DNA of 24,227 nucleotides from Thecamonas trahens ATCC 50062 (Eukaryota; Apusozoa; Apusomonadida; Apusomonadidae). Position 1 is the stretch's first letter, and every line of letters starts with the position of its first letter. The stretch spans positions 56,605 to 80,831 of the forward strand of contig NW_013657630.1 in NCBI RefSeq assembly GCF_000142905.1, written 5' to 3'. Both the position numbers and the translations under genes were made by a program. The notes under the pieces are model-generated. The model was not told where the DNA came from and did not search any database. It saw only the letters and a program-made list of their open reading frames with translations. Of this stretch, positions 15,343 to 23,981 are shown piece after piece.

Positions 15343-15386
15343 GATCGATCACAGCCACGATCGATCACTCTGGGCGGTGATCGATC
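15343..15386. promoter_or_regulatory. Three GATCGATC palindromes between divergent genes
   Basis: The palindrome GATCGATC occurs at 15343-15350, 15359-15366 and 15379-15386, starts spaced 16 and 20 bp apart, 67-110 bp upstream of the PSMB1 ATG and 78-121 bp upstream of the divergent coiled-coil gene. Clustering in the shared upstream region suggests a transcription-factor site; the factor is unknown. Confidence 0.5.
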
Positions 15387-15452
15387 GCGGGCGCGGGGTG
15401 ACCGACACAGACAAGGCCGCGGACGGGCACAGTTGTCTGTTGTGCGAGGAAC

Positions 15453-16646
15453 ATGGCGTTTCCTATGCAGCGTGAGCTGTACCTGCCGACGGTGCCGACG
15501 CTCACGGTCAGCTCTCAGATGCACTCTGGACTGAGCGGGCCGAGCCTTGGGAGCCATGGCCCGAGTGGGCCTATGGCCGCCCGCCTGGCCACGGGCAAGC
15601 AGGCTCCGGTCGCTCCCTCGCGCTTCTCCGCCGCCTCCTCCAGCTCTGCCGCTGTCACCGTCGGCTCTGGCCCCAAGACAGCCGCTTTCTCCCCCTATGT
15701 CCTCAATGGCGGGTACGTTCTCTCTCTCTCCCTCTCTCTCCCCCCCTCCCCCCCTGCATCCCCCCCCCCCCTACCCCCCCTCCCTGTCGTCAGGTCGCCT
15801 TCCGCCGACCGGCCAAAAGTGCGACCGACCTTCTTCGGCCCACGGGCGATTTTTGGGTTGTGGGCCGCCGAGTCGGCTGCCCTTGCTGCGATTGCTAGAA
15901 AGGGGAGGGGGGAAGGGGAAGGAAGGCGCCACGACTTACATATGGTGTGTGGTGTGGTTTGTGTGGCTTGGCTGGTGCGGCTTGGCTGGTGCGGCTCGGC
16001 TGGTGGGCGGGTGGGTGGGCGGCGGGCGGCGGACAGGACGGCGCTGGCGCTGGCGGGCAAGGACTTCTGCATTGTGGCAGGGGACACGCGCATGTCGGCC
16101 GGGTACGAGATCCACACGCGGAACAAGCCCAAGACGTACCGGATCAACGACAAGTGCTCAATTGCCATGGCAGGGATGCAGGCGGATGCCACGAACCTGA
16201 TCAAGATGCTGCGCTTCCGCATCGCTATGTACGAGCGCAAGATGGGCAAGCCGATGTCGACCCAGTCGCTGGCGCAGCTCGTCTCCACCACCCTCTACCG
16301 GCGTCGCTTCTTCCCCATCTACGCCTTTGTCGTCATTGGCGGCCTCGACGAGGACGGCGTCGGCTCGGTCTACGGCTACGACGCTGTCGGCTCGTTTGAG
16401 CGCTCCACTTGCTGCGTCCAGGGCTCAGGCACCTCGCTTCTCCAGCCGGTCCTCGACAACCAGTTCGACTTTAAGAACCACTCCATCAAGCCCGACGAGC
16501 TCACCCTCGACGAGTCCATCGACCTCGTCAAGGACGTCTTTGTCTCGGCCGGCGAGCGCGACATCTACACCGGCGACTCGGTCGAGATGCACATCATCAC
16601 CGCCGACGGCGTCCGCGTCGAGACCTTTGATCTCAAGCGCGACTAG
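15453..16646 (+). CDS. PSMB1: Proteasome subunit beta-6 (PSMB1/PRE7), one intron
   Basis: Exon 1 is 15453-15712 and exon 2 is 16037-16646; splicing joins in phase 2 to give FSPYVLNGG + TALALAGKDF, exactly the conserved beta-6 junction region, and a protein of 289 aa. It is a structural subunit of the 20S core beta ring. Landmarks are CIVAGDTRMSAGYEIHTRN, LYRRRFFPIYAFVVIGGLDE, GSVYGYDAVGSFER, LLQPVLDNQ and LVKDVFVSAGERDIYTGD. A Thr follows GG, but beta-6 is not one of the three active subunits, so no peptidase activity is expected. The roughly 86-residue N-terminal extension, rich in Ala/Ser/Pro, is much longer than the short human leader. The gene converges on the neighbouring membrane-protein gene, with 95 bp between stops. 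Confidence 0.95.
   Translation: MAFPMQRELYLPTVPTLTVSSQMHSGLSGPSLGSHGPSGPMAARLATGKQAPVAPSRFSAASSSSAAVTVGSGPKTAAFSPYVLNGGYVLSLSLSLPPSPPASPPPLPPLPVVRSPSADRPKVRPTFFGPRAIFGLWAAESAALAAIARKGRGEGEGRRHDLHMVCGVVCVAWLVRLGWCGSAGGRVGGRRAADRTALALAGKDFCIVAGDTRMSAGYEIHTRNKPKTYRINDKCSIAMAGMQADATNLIKMLRFRIAMYERKMGKPMSTQSLAQLVSTTLYRRRFFPIYAFVVIGGLDEDGVGSVYGYDAVGSFERSTCCVQGSGTSLLQPVLDNQFDFKNHSIKPDELTLDESIDLVKDVFVSAGERDIYTGDSVEMHIITADGVRVETFDLKRD
15713..16036 (+). other. PSMB1 intron, 324 nt
   Basis: Donor GGCGG|GTACGT at 15713; acceptor GGCGGACAG|GACG at 16036. It starts with a CT/C-rich tract (15719-15785), and its 3' third is G-rich with TGGTGCGGCT/TGGCTGG repeats rather than a normal polypyrimidine tract. 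It is a multiple of three and has no in-frame stop, so retention would insert 108 residues. Confidence 0.9.
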
Positions 16647-16741
16647 AAGCAGCCGCGCGTGGCGGCATGCCCCGTTGCCCGTAAAGTGACGACGGAACCA
16701 GTCCGAGCGAGGCGTGTGCGGGTGACAGCGAGAGAGCAAGG

Positions 16742-17230
16742 CTACGAGTCGGGCTCGATCATGATCATGTCCAGCCTGCCCCGATACACGCCCAGGACGT
16801 GCTGCATGATGTAGGTAGAGGCGCCGTAGAGGGTGAAGAGCGCCAGCACAATGGCTGTGTTCACGCCGAGGAACCACGGCATGGGCTCGCGCGAGACCCA
16901 GGTGCCGGCCGAGAGGCACCACACCAGCAGCGAGAGCACACCACAGATGGCAATGCCCAGGTTCACGTCCAAGCCCTCCATTCCGGCCAACTCCCTCCAG
17001 CCGTCACGCCAAGTGTTGCCCACCACAACCTGTCCCTCGCCCACAACCACCGCTGCAGTCTCACCGGTGCCCGATGACAGCGGCCTGGCTCGGGCCAGGC
17101 GGCCACCAGCACGGCATCTCGGCCCAGCCCGACTGCCACGACTCGCCATCGGACAAGCACAAAAGTGGTACTCTCGGTTGCCAGACGAGCGGTCGCTCCG
17201 CTGGCTCGAGAGCTTGAGACTTCCTCGCAT
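16742..17230 (-). CDS. Small two-TM membrane protein, unknown family
   Basis: The longest ATG frame gives 162 aa from 17230. Two hydrophobic helices near the C-terminus (about residues 91-112 and 118-141: GIAICGVLSLLVWCLSAGTW and FLGVNTAIVLALFTLYGAST) are joined by a short SREPMPW turn and followed by a tail with GRLDMIMIEPDS. Coding bias is clear from the first helix onward but weak before it. Internal ATGs at 17149 and at 16981 (G at -3 and +4, the best initiation context) are credible starts; the latter gives a 79-aa hairpin protein. I do not recognise the family. The gene is convergent with PSMB1. Confidence 0.6.
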   Translation of the reverse strand: MRGSLKLSSQRSDRSSGNREYHFCACPMASRGSRAGPRCRAGGRLARARPLSSGTGETAAVVVGEGQVVVGNTWRDGWRELAGMEGLDVNLGIAICGVLSLLVWCLSAGTWVSREPMPWFLGVNTAIVLALFTLYGASTYIMQHVLGVYRGRLDMIMIEPDS

Positions 17231-18124
17231 TTGCTGTGCTGATCATCTTTGCCACCACATCGTGCCGATTGGCACGGCGATCCGCGTGTACGTGAGCGCC
17301 GTTCGATGGCTCGCGTACACACGATATCAAGGTAAGAATTGGGCGCCCGGAGGGCGGCCGTCGTCGTCGTCGTCGTCGCGCGTCGTCATCAGAAAGGGCC
17401 GGCGGATGGGTTCCCGCTCCGTGGGAGCCGACTGTGTCGACGCCATCGGAGCTGTTAGCATAGTAGGATGTCAGCCACTTCGCATCGCTCAGCCGGCCGC
17501 GAGTGTTAGCCACTCGTAGCAGTTGCGGCAACATCGCCCTCTCAGCTACCCTCTCGACTGCTTCTCGATCGCCACTTCGCCTTCATCGCTATCGATTGTC
17601 AGCCACGGCCGTGACGACGGCAGCCGTGGGCGGAAGCCAAGGCATGACAGGTCAACTGTGCTCGGTTCGAGTCCAGCTCTGCTTGAGCCCAGCTGTTGGC
17701 CTCTGGTGACTTTGCGACATGCCGATGAAGAACGTAGTCACGCCGGGTTGAGCATGCACCCACCGATGGTGAGCCGAGTGGAGGACCGGTAAGAGATTGC
17801 GGACGGTGAAAAAGAATTGTCACGTCACCCAAGCCACATGACTGCCGCCTTCCCAGCCTCCACACAGCCCTCATTCGTGCCAACCCAATCTATTGCTCGT
17901 CCACACCCTCTCACCCTCTCCCCACACACCCTTTCACCCGGACCGTGTGTCATCTCCGCCCCAGTCACTTGTTACCTTTTCGTTCCACTTGTTGTACTTT
18001 TTTCCGCTCCATGTGAAACAGAATTATCATACTGCTGCGAGTCTCAACTACTGCTCTTCCTCCGCGCCACAGGCGGTGGACACTCTTCTCACTCAAAGCC
18101 GCGAGACACGGCGTAGTATCAGCT
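17231..18124. other. Gene-free upstream region of the GH9 gene
   Basis: 894 bases between the divergent small-membrane-protein and GH9 genes, lower in GC than its surroundings. It holds a GTC trinucleotide run (about 17360-17378) and a CT/CACCC-rich stretch at about 17895-17942, likely near the GH9 transcription start. Open frames here lack codon bias and recognisable motifs. I see no RNA gene. Confidence 0.6.
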
Positions 18125-21075
18125 ATGAAGTTGCTCTGGAGTGCCACAGTGCTGGTTGTGTGCTTGGTTGCAGGACACGCTGCCGGTACGGCCTCTGAAT
18201 ATGCCTCGACCTGGCCACTCGACTCGCCGCCTTTTCCAACTGTCACTCGCATCTCGCGGGAGCATCCCAACATTCTTGCGCTGCACGGGGCAGCCGGTCG
18301 TGTCCTGACGGGCGCGACGCTCGACTACGTGTACAACGGCAACGACTTGCTTGTGCAGACGAACGGCCAGCTTTTTCAGTACATCGTGGCCACGCCTGGC
18401 GATCCAGGCGGCGTCGAGCCCGGCATCATCAAGGGCTACCTCGACGACGGCGCTGACTGCACTGGCACCTTTCCCAACCGCAACCTCTCGCGCTGCGATG
18501 GGGCGTCACTTGTGCGTGCCGTATGCTCGGCCCGGACACGCTTCTCGGCGAGCTGCTCGACTCAGTCTGGGCCAACACGCCCTCTATCTACGCTGTCTCA
18601 TCACCCACCGATCCCGACTTTGCCATCCCGCTCGTCCCAGATCTTGTCGCCGCCAAGGCCATGCCGCTGCAGCAAGCCATGATCACCAAGCCGCTACAGT
18701 ACTACCCGACCAATACTGGCTCGCAGCAGTTCACCGTGTACCTCTACTTTGCGTCAGCGTACCTCAAAGATGGCCACGCCTACAACGTCTCGGTGGCAAC
18801 GCCGCCATCGTGCACCGGTTGCTTCAACGCAACCACAGGCTCGGTCCTCGACGTTGTGCTGAGCCCGCACACACTCTCGGACGCCATCCACGTCAACATG
18901 GTCGGCTTTCTCCCAGAGTCGTCCGCCGCCCGCGCCCTCATCTCGGTCTGGGCCAACACGCCGGTCGACTTTAGCCAGTTCGTGCCGAGCGGCTCCTGGT
19001 TTCCGGGCTCGGGCGTGCCGCTGATGGACTTTACCGTTGTTGACGACGCCACCGGTGCCGTCGTCTACGGCCCGGCCAACATCACTCTCGTCCAGGATCC
19101 GAGCGCGATCGAGGACTTCCAAGGCGGGCAGCGAGGGCGGACCCAGTCCAAGACGTACATCTTCGAGGCTGCGTTTCCAGGCTTTGTCGGCGCGCCGGCG
19201 CCGGCCAAGTTCCGTGTCGTCGTTGCGCACGTCGGCTCCTCGCAGCCGTTCGAGGTGCGGCACGGGGTCTACAACCGTGCTGTCGAGCTCGTCGGATCCG
19301 CGCTCTACTACCACCGCTCAGGCGTGCCGCTCGATCCCGCCTACGCAACCTACGCCCGCGGCGCTCCGCAGGTGCCTACACCGGCCAACCCGTACCTCTA
19401 CTCGCTCCCGATCATGTACACCGGCTCGACTGGGCTCGGCGAGTACGCCGAGGCATTTTCGACCATCACACGCGAGGCGATTCCGGGCTCCGAGTGCCTC
19501 GCCAAGGGCGGGTCCATGGACGCCGGTGACTGGGACCGGCGCATTACACACGTAGCGCTCACGCAGGCGCTCTGTGACCTCTTTGATCTCGACGCCGAGT
19601 TCTTCGCCGGCATCCAGCTCTCGCAGCCACCGTCGTCGCTCAACCTGCCGCCGCTTCTCGAGGCCGCCTGGCGGAACATCGACATGTACATCGAGTACAT
19701 GGCGCCCGACGGCGGAGTCATCGGCGGCATCGAGTTTGAGGAGCATCCGGTCATCGGTGAAGTCTCGACAGACACCTCGCTCAAGGTCTACTGCCACTCG
19801 CCGGACCCGTGGGCGTCGTACCTGGCGGCATCGGGCGCCGCGCGCCTCGCCCGCGTCTCGGCCCAGTACAACGCCGCCTTTGCCGCCGACCTCGAGGCCA
19901 AGGCCGAGCTTGCGTTCTCATACGGAGAAGCGCACCTTCACGATCCGCTCGAGGCCAAGTACATGCCGCTCGGCAACGAGTCGGATCCCAACTGGCCCAA
20001 CTTTAAGTACTTTCTGCCCAAGGTTCTGCGCGATGCCCGCAACACCGCCGCCGCCGATCTCTTCCGGCTCACCGGCAAGACCGAGTACGAGACCGTCTTT
20101 GAGGCGACGTCGGTCTTTACCATCCCCGGCCGCGAGGTCAGCTTCTTCAACAACACCTACTCGGACTACGAGTGGCGGCAAGAGGAGGGCGCGTGGGTTT
20201 ACGCGTCGACGCCCGGCGCGACCAACATCGCGCTTCAAGCCGAGTGCTCGGCGGCTGTGAGGCGGACGGCCGACGACCTCATCGCCAACATGAACAACCG
20301 CGGTCTCGCCATTGCGCGGTCGTACTTTTGGCCGGCAGTCGACCTTGTCACCGTCCGCCAGGAGATTCCTCGTGCGCTGTTTCTCATGCCGAACTCGACC
20401 ATTTATCGTGATGCCGTCGAGCGCTCGCTTGGCTTTGGCCTCGGCGCCAACCCTCGCAACGAGGCGTTCATCACCGGTATCTGTGGGCCCAAGGAGCGGC
20501 TCGGCTACGATCGCGGAAGCTGCGTCGAACAGATTGTTCATGTCGACACCTCGTTCCGCGGCCTCCGCTCGCCGCCGGGTATCCCTGTCCTCGGCCCCCT
20601 CGACGGTAACGGCATCTATGGCCCGACCGTAGCCCCAGTCATCGGCTCGCTCTTCTACCCGGCTATGGCCACCTTTCCCCCTGCCGAGTGCTTTGCCGGC
20701 TTTCACCTCGGCACCTCGCCGATGACCGAGTACACCATCCACGAGACCTTTGCGCCAATGCTCCTGCAGCTCGGCACGCTCGCGATGCTGGGAAAGGAGC
20801 CGTCGCCGCCACCACCGCCCCCATCGCCGTCGCCGCCGCCGCCGCCCGCATCGGCCAGCCCGCCCCCGCCGCCAGGCGCCGCCTCTGCAGGCCAGATCGG
20901 CGGCTCATCGCCGAGCTCGAGTGACTCACTCAATCTGGTTGTGGGCGGTGCTGTTGTCGGCGTGGCGGCCGTTGCGTTTATTGCGGTCGTTGCGCTCTTT
21001 ATCCGCTCACGCCGCAACAAGCGCGCGTCTGCGTCAGGTGGCGCCTCTCACGCGATCTCGCTCGCCGACATGTAA
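18125..21075 (+). CDS. Membrane-anchored glycoside hydrolase family 9 (endoglucanase-like), one frame break
   Basis: The ATG at 18125 begins a signal peptide (MKLLWSATVLVVCLVAGHAA). The first frame is coding-like to about 18510, and the rest runs in another frame from about 18520 to TAA-terminated 21075; they are one gene joined by a 1-2 nt indel or a short intron. Numbering from the ATG at 18523: an Ig-like CelD-type N-terminal module (about 122-268), then the GH9 (alpha/alpha)6 catalytic domain with GGSMDAGDWDRR (Asp333/Asp336, nucleophile/base motif), GLGANPRNEAFITGICG, PPGIPVLGP and TEYTIHETFAPML (Glu736, acid position). The PHHR substrate-loop motif usual in GH9 is not visible. A Pro/Ser linker (about 760-790) leads to a TM helix (about 804-828) and a short basic tail, so the enzyme should be displayed outside the cell or in a vacuole lumen. 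Likely substrate: beta-1,4-glucan of food. Confidence 0.85.
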
Positions 21076-21404
21076 CAACAGATAAACCTGGACGGTACTT
21101 CAAGTGAACAACTCGATGATGCTTGACTTCTCGGTTGGGAGGCGCGCCCGCACGTGATGGCGGCCGACACGTAGACGCCCGCCTGAAGGATGCCCGAGAT
21201 GACGTCGCAGTGACGGACGCCTGGGAGCATTGGCGAGGCGCGCAAGGTGCCGTACGGCGCCGATCCGGAAGCGGCTGCGGGCGCGGACGGTGCGGACGGT
21301 GCGGAGCTTGTCGTTGACGACCCCGACGACCGGGAAGGAGAGCATGACAGAGTTGAACACAGCGGCCAGACGGGAGTGCGCGAGGACGTTGTGGATCTTC
21401 TTGC
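21076..21404. other. Spacer after GH9, no gene assigned
   Basis: No frame here gives a recognisable product. The minus strand shows C-ending codon bias over 21228-21430 but switches frame near 21228. It may be more of the decayed transposon, a broken gene, or chance. Confidence 0.4.
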
Positions 21405-21799
21405 GACGGACGAGCTTGCCGGTCGGCGTAGCCGCGCAAGTGGCGGCGCGCCATCCTGTACTGGATTCTGGACGCCGCGTACGCGCTCTACGCTGATGCG
21501 AGCCCATGCCCCGCCATGACTCGCGTGGCATTTCCCTACGACATCATCGACGCCCTCGCCGCCAGCACCAACGCCGTCAGCTCCGCGCCGTCGCACAAGC
21601 GGAAGCGTCCCTCTGCAGCCGTTGCTCGTCATCACCACTTTCCCCAGCGAGCCGCCGCGCGACGCGACTGCCTCGCCTGCCGGAAGCTTCATGGTGAGCG
21701 ATCGCGGCCGCGGATCTTTTGTGCCGCGCGTGTGGCGTCCATCTCTGCATCGCCGACTGTTTTCTGTTGTGGTCCACCAGTGGCCACAGCAGCCATTAA
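21405..21799 (+). pseudogene. piggyBac-type transposase C-terminal remnant, frame-broken
   Basis: Three consecutive plus-strand frames together spell the C-terminal end of a piggyBac (DDE_Tnp_1_7) transposase. DELAGRRSR (about 21405-21434) is followed, after a frame change in CCGCGCAAG, by KWRRAILYWILDAAYALYAD (from 21438), matching the family's 'GRKSRKW...LDxAxxNAY' helix. FPYDIIDALAA and HHHFP follow, then the zinc-ribbon: DCLAC (Cys at 21669 and 21678) and, after a second frame change at the T4 run 21717-21720, CRACGVHLCIADCF, ending at TAA 21797-21799. The C-x2-C...C-x2-C-x4-C-x3-C-F pattern is that of the piggyBac C-terminal cysteine-rich domain. The DDD catalytic core is absent, so this is a dead 5'-truncated copy. 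No terminal repeats are seen. Confidence 0.6.
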
Positions 21800-21887
21800 C
21801 ACATTGTACCACTCTGACACCGCGATCGATGGACGTTGCGCGATGGACAAATTCGTCCATTCCGTACCGTAAAGGGATAAACGAAGA

Positions 21888-23981
21888 CTAGCAGCTTGCC
21901 GCGCTCTCGTCGGCGGACTCGTACTCGTACTCATACTCGTACTCGTACTCGTAATCATAGTCGGCAGACGCTGACGATGATGACGACGACGACGACGATG
22001 ACGACGACGACGTTGCGTCGTTAATCTCTTCGGCGATGGCAGCCAACGCGCCCGAGATGACAGGCTTGGTAGCGGCCATACCTGCCAGGTCTGAGGCAAG
22101 GTGAGGGACGACAGTGCGCAAGCGCTTGCGATTGGCGAGCGCGGTGCGGAGCTTGAGGACGGCCGATGCGCGGTGCTTGAGATTGGCAAGGAACGACGAC
22201 CATGCAACCTTGCGTTGCTCGCGCTCAACAGCCGCAACCTCGACGGCGGCCTTGGCGCGGCAGAGGGCATCCAGTTCGAGGAGGACCTGCATGCGAACGA
22301 CCGCAATTTGGTGGTCCTTTTCGGCGTCGGCGCGCGCACGGGCGCGGCGGCGAGCAGCCTCGGCCTCGACAGCGGCACGCTGGCGGGCGCGCTCTTCAGC
22401 AGCCTCGACAAAGCGGGCCTGCCGCTCGCGGATGCGGGCGGCGGCGGCTTCGCGCAGCTGACGCATGGCGGCATCGGCGGCGGCTTCCTGGGCCTGATGC
22501 TTGCGCCTTGTCTCACGCGCCTGCTTCAAGACTCGATGGGACTCGCGAGCCTCGTCCGAGGTGGTGTACAGCTCGAGCATGTCTGTCAGCGTTCCAGTGC
22601 GGTTAAGATTGCGACCGGAAGGGCCAGGGCCGATACTCACGATGTGGGTCGACGACTTGAGCATAGGCAGCGAAGATGAGGAGGAGGAGGAGGAGGAGGA
22701 TGACGACGGTGAGTGTGGCGCTCGGACTCGGCGAGTCTTGGTTCCAGTCCGAACTCGCCGGGCGCGACGGGCGGAGAGACGCGGGCCCGAGTCTGCAGCG
22801 CGGGCGCGAAGCCTTGCTTCGGCGTCAGCTGACGACGAGGCCAAGCCATCCGAGGCGAGACGGCGGTGGCGGCGATTGGGTACGCCTGGCGACGGCGGGC
22901 ATTCCGAGGAAGCAAGTGGCTCTTCGGCCGGAGCCAGCCGCGGCTTGGCGGTCCGTGTGGCCAGCCGCGCAGCTTTGGCCGCCATCCGCCGGCGGTGACG
23001 CATGGCGAGACGCGCAAACGGATCGGCGCGCAGTGCTTCGCGGAGCTTTTCCTCTGCAGCAGCGTCGTCAGCTGCTTTTCGCGTGGCAGCTGCCTGGGCC
23101 ATGACAGCAGCGCGCGCAGCGAGAGCGGCCTGGCGGGCGACCTCATCCGCGCCGGACAGGATTGAGTGCTTGCGGCGCTCGTAGGCAGCTCTTCGCTCCC
23201 GAATGAGGCGGGCCTTGTCAGCAGGCGTCATCGCCGCCGTCGGCATGGAAGCCGCTGGCGGTGGTGTCTTGGCCGGCGGCGGCGGCAGTGACGATGACGA
23301 CGACGATGAGAGCGACCGCACAATCAGTAGCGGATGTGGTGGCGAGGATGACGATGACGACGAAGTCGAAAGCGACCGGTAGCGGCGGCCGGCAACGCCC
23401 CGACGCCGCGGCTGGTGGTGCGGCTGACGCGCAGTTGGCGGCTGCGGAGTTCGGGAAGGTGGCAGCTCTGGCTGCGGACCAAGCAGTTCGTGGGCGTTCT
23501 TCTTGCTCCGCTTCCGAGACGTGCGGCTCTGTGACTTGAGCTTGGGCTTGGGCCTCGGCTTGGGCTTGGGCTTGTTCCTCTTCCGCCGCCTCCTTCCCGT
23601 CGTCCGTACTGGTCTTCTCCTCGCAGGCTCTGCTCTTGTAGCACGGAGTTTTGCCGTCCTTGGGCCCACAGCAGTACAGTCTGCTGCGGACGGTGGATGT
23701 GGGTGATGGCAGGGCGGATGCGGACGATGACGGGGCGGATGCGGGCGGCGATGATGATCTGCAGCAGCAATCGAAGAAGGGGTGGTTGAGACAGTGGCAG
23801 CGGCGGAAGCGGAAGCGGAAGCGGAAGCGGAAGCGGCAGCGGACGCGGAAGCGGCAGCGAGAGCGGAAGCGGTGACGGCAGCGACCGAGGCAGACGCGGC
23901 CATATGACGATCCAGTTGGTCCAGAGCACGTTCAAGGTACTCATCGGCGCGGATGTGCTTCAGCGAGAGCAGGGCGAGCAT
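21888..23981 (-). CDS. Ala/Ser/Arg-rich coiled-coil protein, unknown function
   Basis: 697 aa from the ATG at 23981 to TAG 21888-21890. In order: a short ordered N-terminus (LKHIRADEYLERALDQLDRH); an Ala-Ser repeat (about 30-62) coded by GCGGAA-type hexamers; a His/Pro-rich then basic Lys/Arg/Pro segment (RKRNKPKPKPRPKPKLK) that could bind nucleic acid or act as a nuclear signal; poly-Ser blocks; a first Ala/Arg helix region (about 270-360); more poly-Ser; a long charged coiled coil (about 480-640); then a poly-Ser run, a Tyr-Glu repeat (DYEYEYEYEYEYEYE) and SADESAASC. I do not recognise a family. Low-complexity runs are all trinucleotide or hexanucleotide coded and probably length-variable. 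A spliced upstream exon is possible. Confidence 0.7.
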   Translation of the reverse strand: MLALLSLKHIRADEYLERALDQLDRHMAASASVAAVTASALAAASASAAASASASASASAAATVSTTPSSIAAADHHRRPHPPRHRPHPPCHHPHPPSAADCTAVGPRTAKLRATRAEPARRRPVRTTGRRRRKRNKPKPKPRPKPKLKSQSRTSRKRSKKNAHELLGPQPELPPSRTPQPPTARQPHHQPRRRGVAGRRYRSLSTSSSSSSSPPHPLLIVRSLSSSSSSSLPPPPAKTPPPAASMPTAAMTPADKARLIRERRAAYERRKHSILSGADEVARQAALAARAAVMAQAAATRKAADDAAAEEKLREALRADPFARLAMRHRRRMAAKAARLATRTAKPRLAPAEEPLASSECPPSPGVPNRRHRRLASDGLASSSADAEARLRARAADSGPRLSARRARRVRTGTKTRRVRAPHSPSSSSSSSSSSSSLPMLKSSTHIVSIGPGPSGRNLNRTGTLTDMLELYTTSDEARESHRVLKQARETRRKHQAQEAAADAAMRQLREAAAARIRERQARFVEAAEERARQRAAVEAEAARRRARARADAEKDHQIAVVRMQVLLELDALCRAKAAVEVAAVEREQRKVAWSSFLANLKHRASAVLKLRTALANRKRLRTVVPHLASDLAGMAATKPVISGALAAIAEEINDATSSSSSSSSSSSSSASADYDYEYEYEYEYEYESADESAASC

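Noticed and set aside
17664-17674. GGTTCGAGTCC, an exact match to a tRNA B box
   Set aside because: The flanking bases do not form a T stem, there is no A box or anticodon arm at the right distance, and no acceptor stem pairs.
17817-18116. 99-codon plus-strand frame ahead of GH9
   Set aside because: No codon bias, composition follows a CT-rich leader, and it ends just before the GH9 ATG; more likely 5' UTR.
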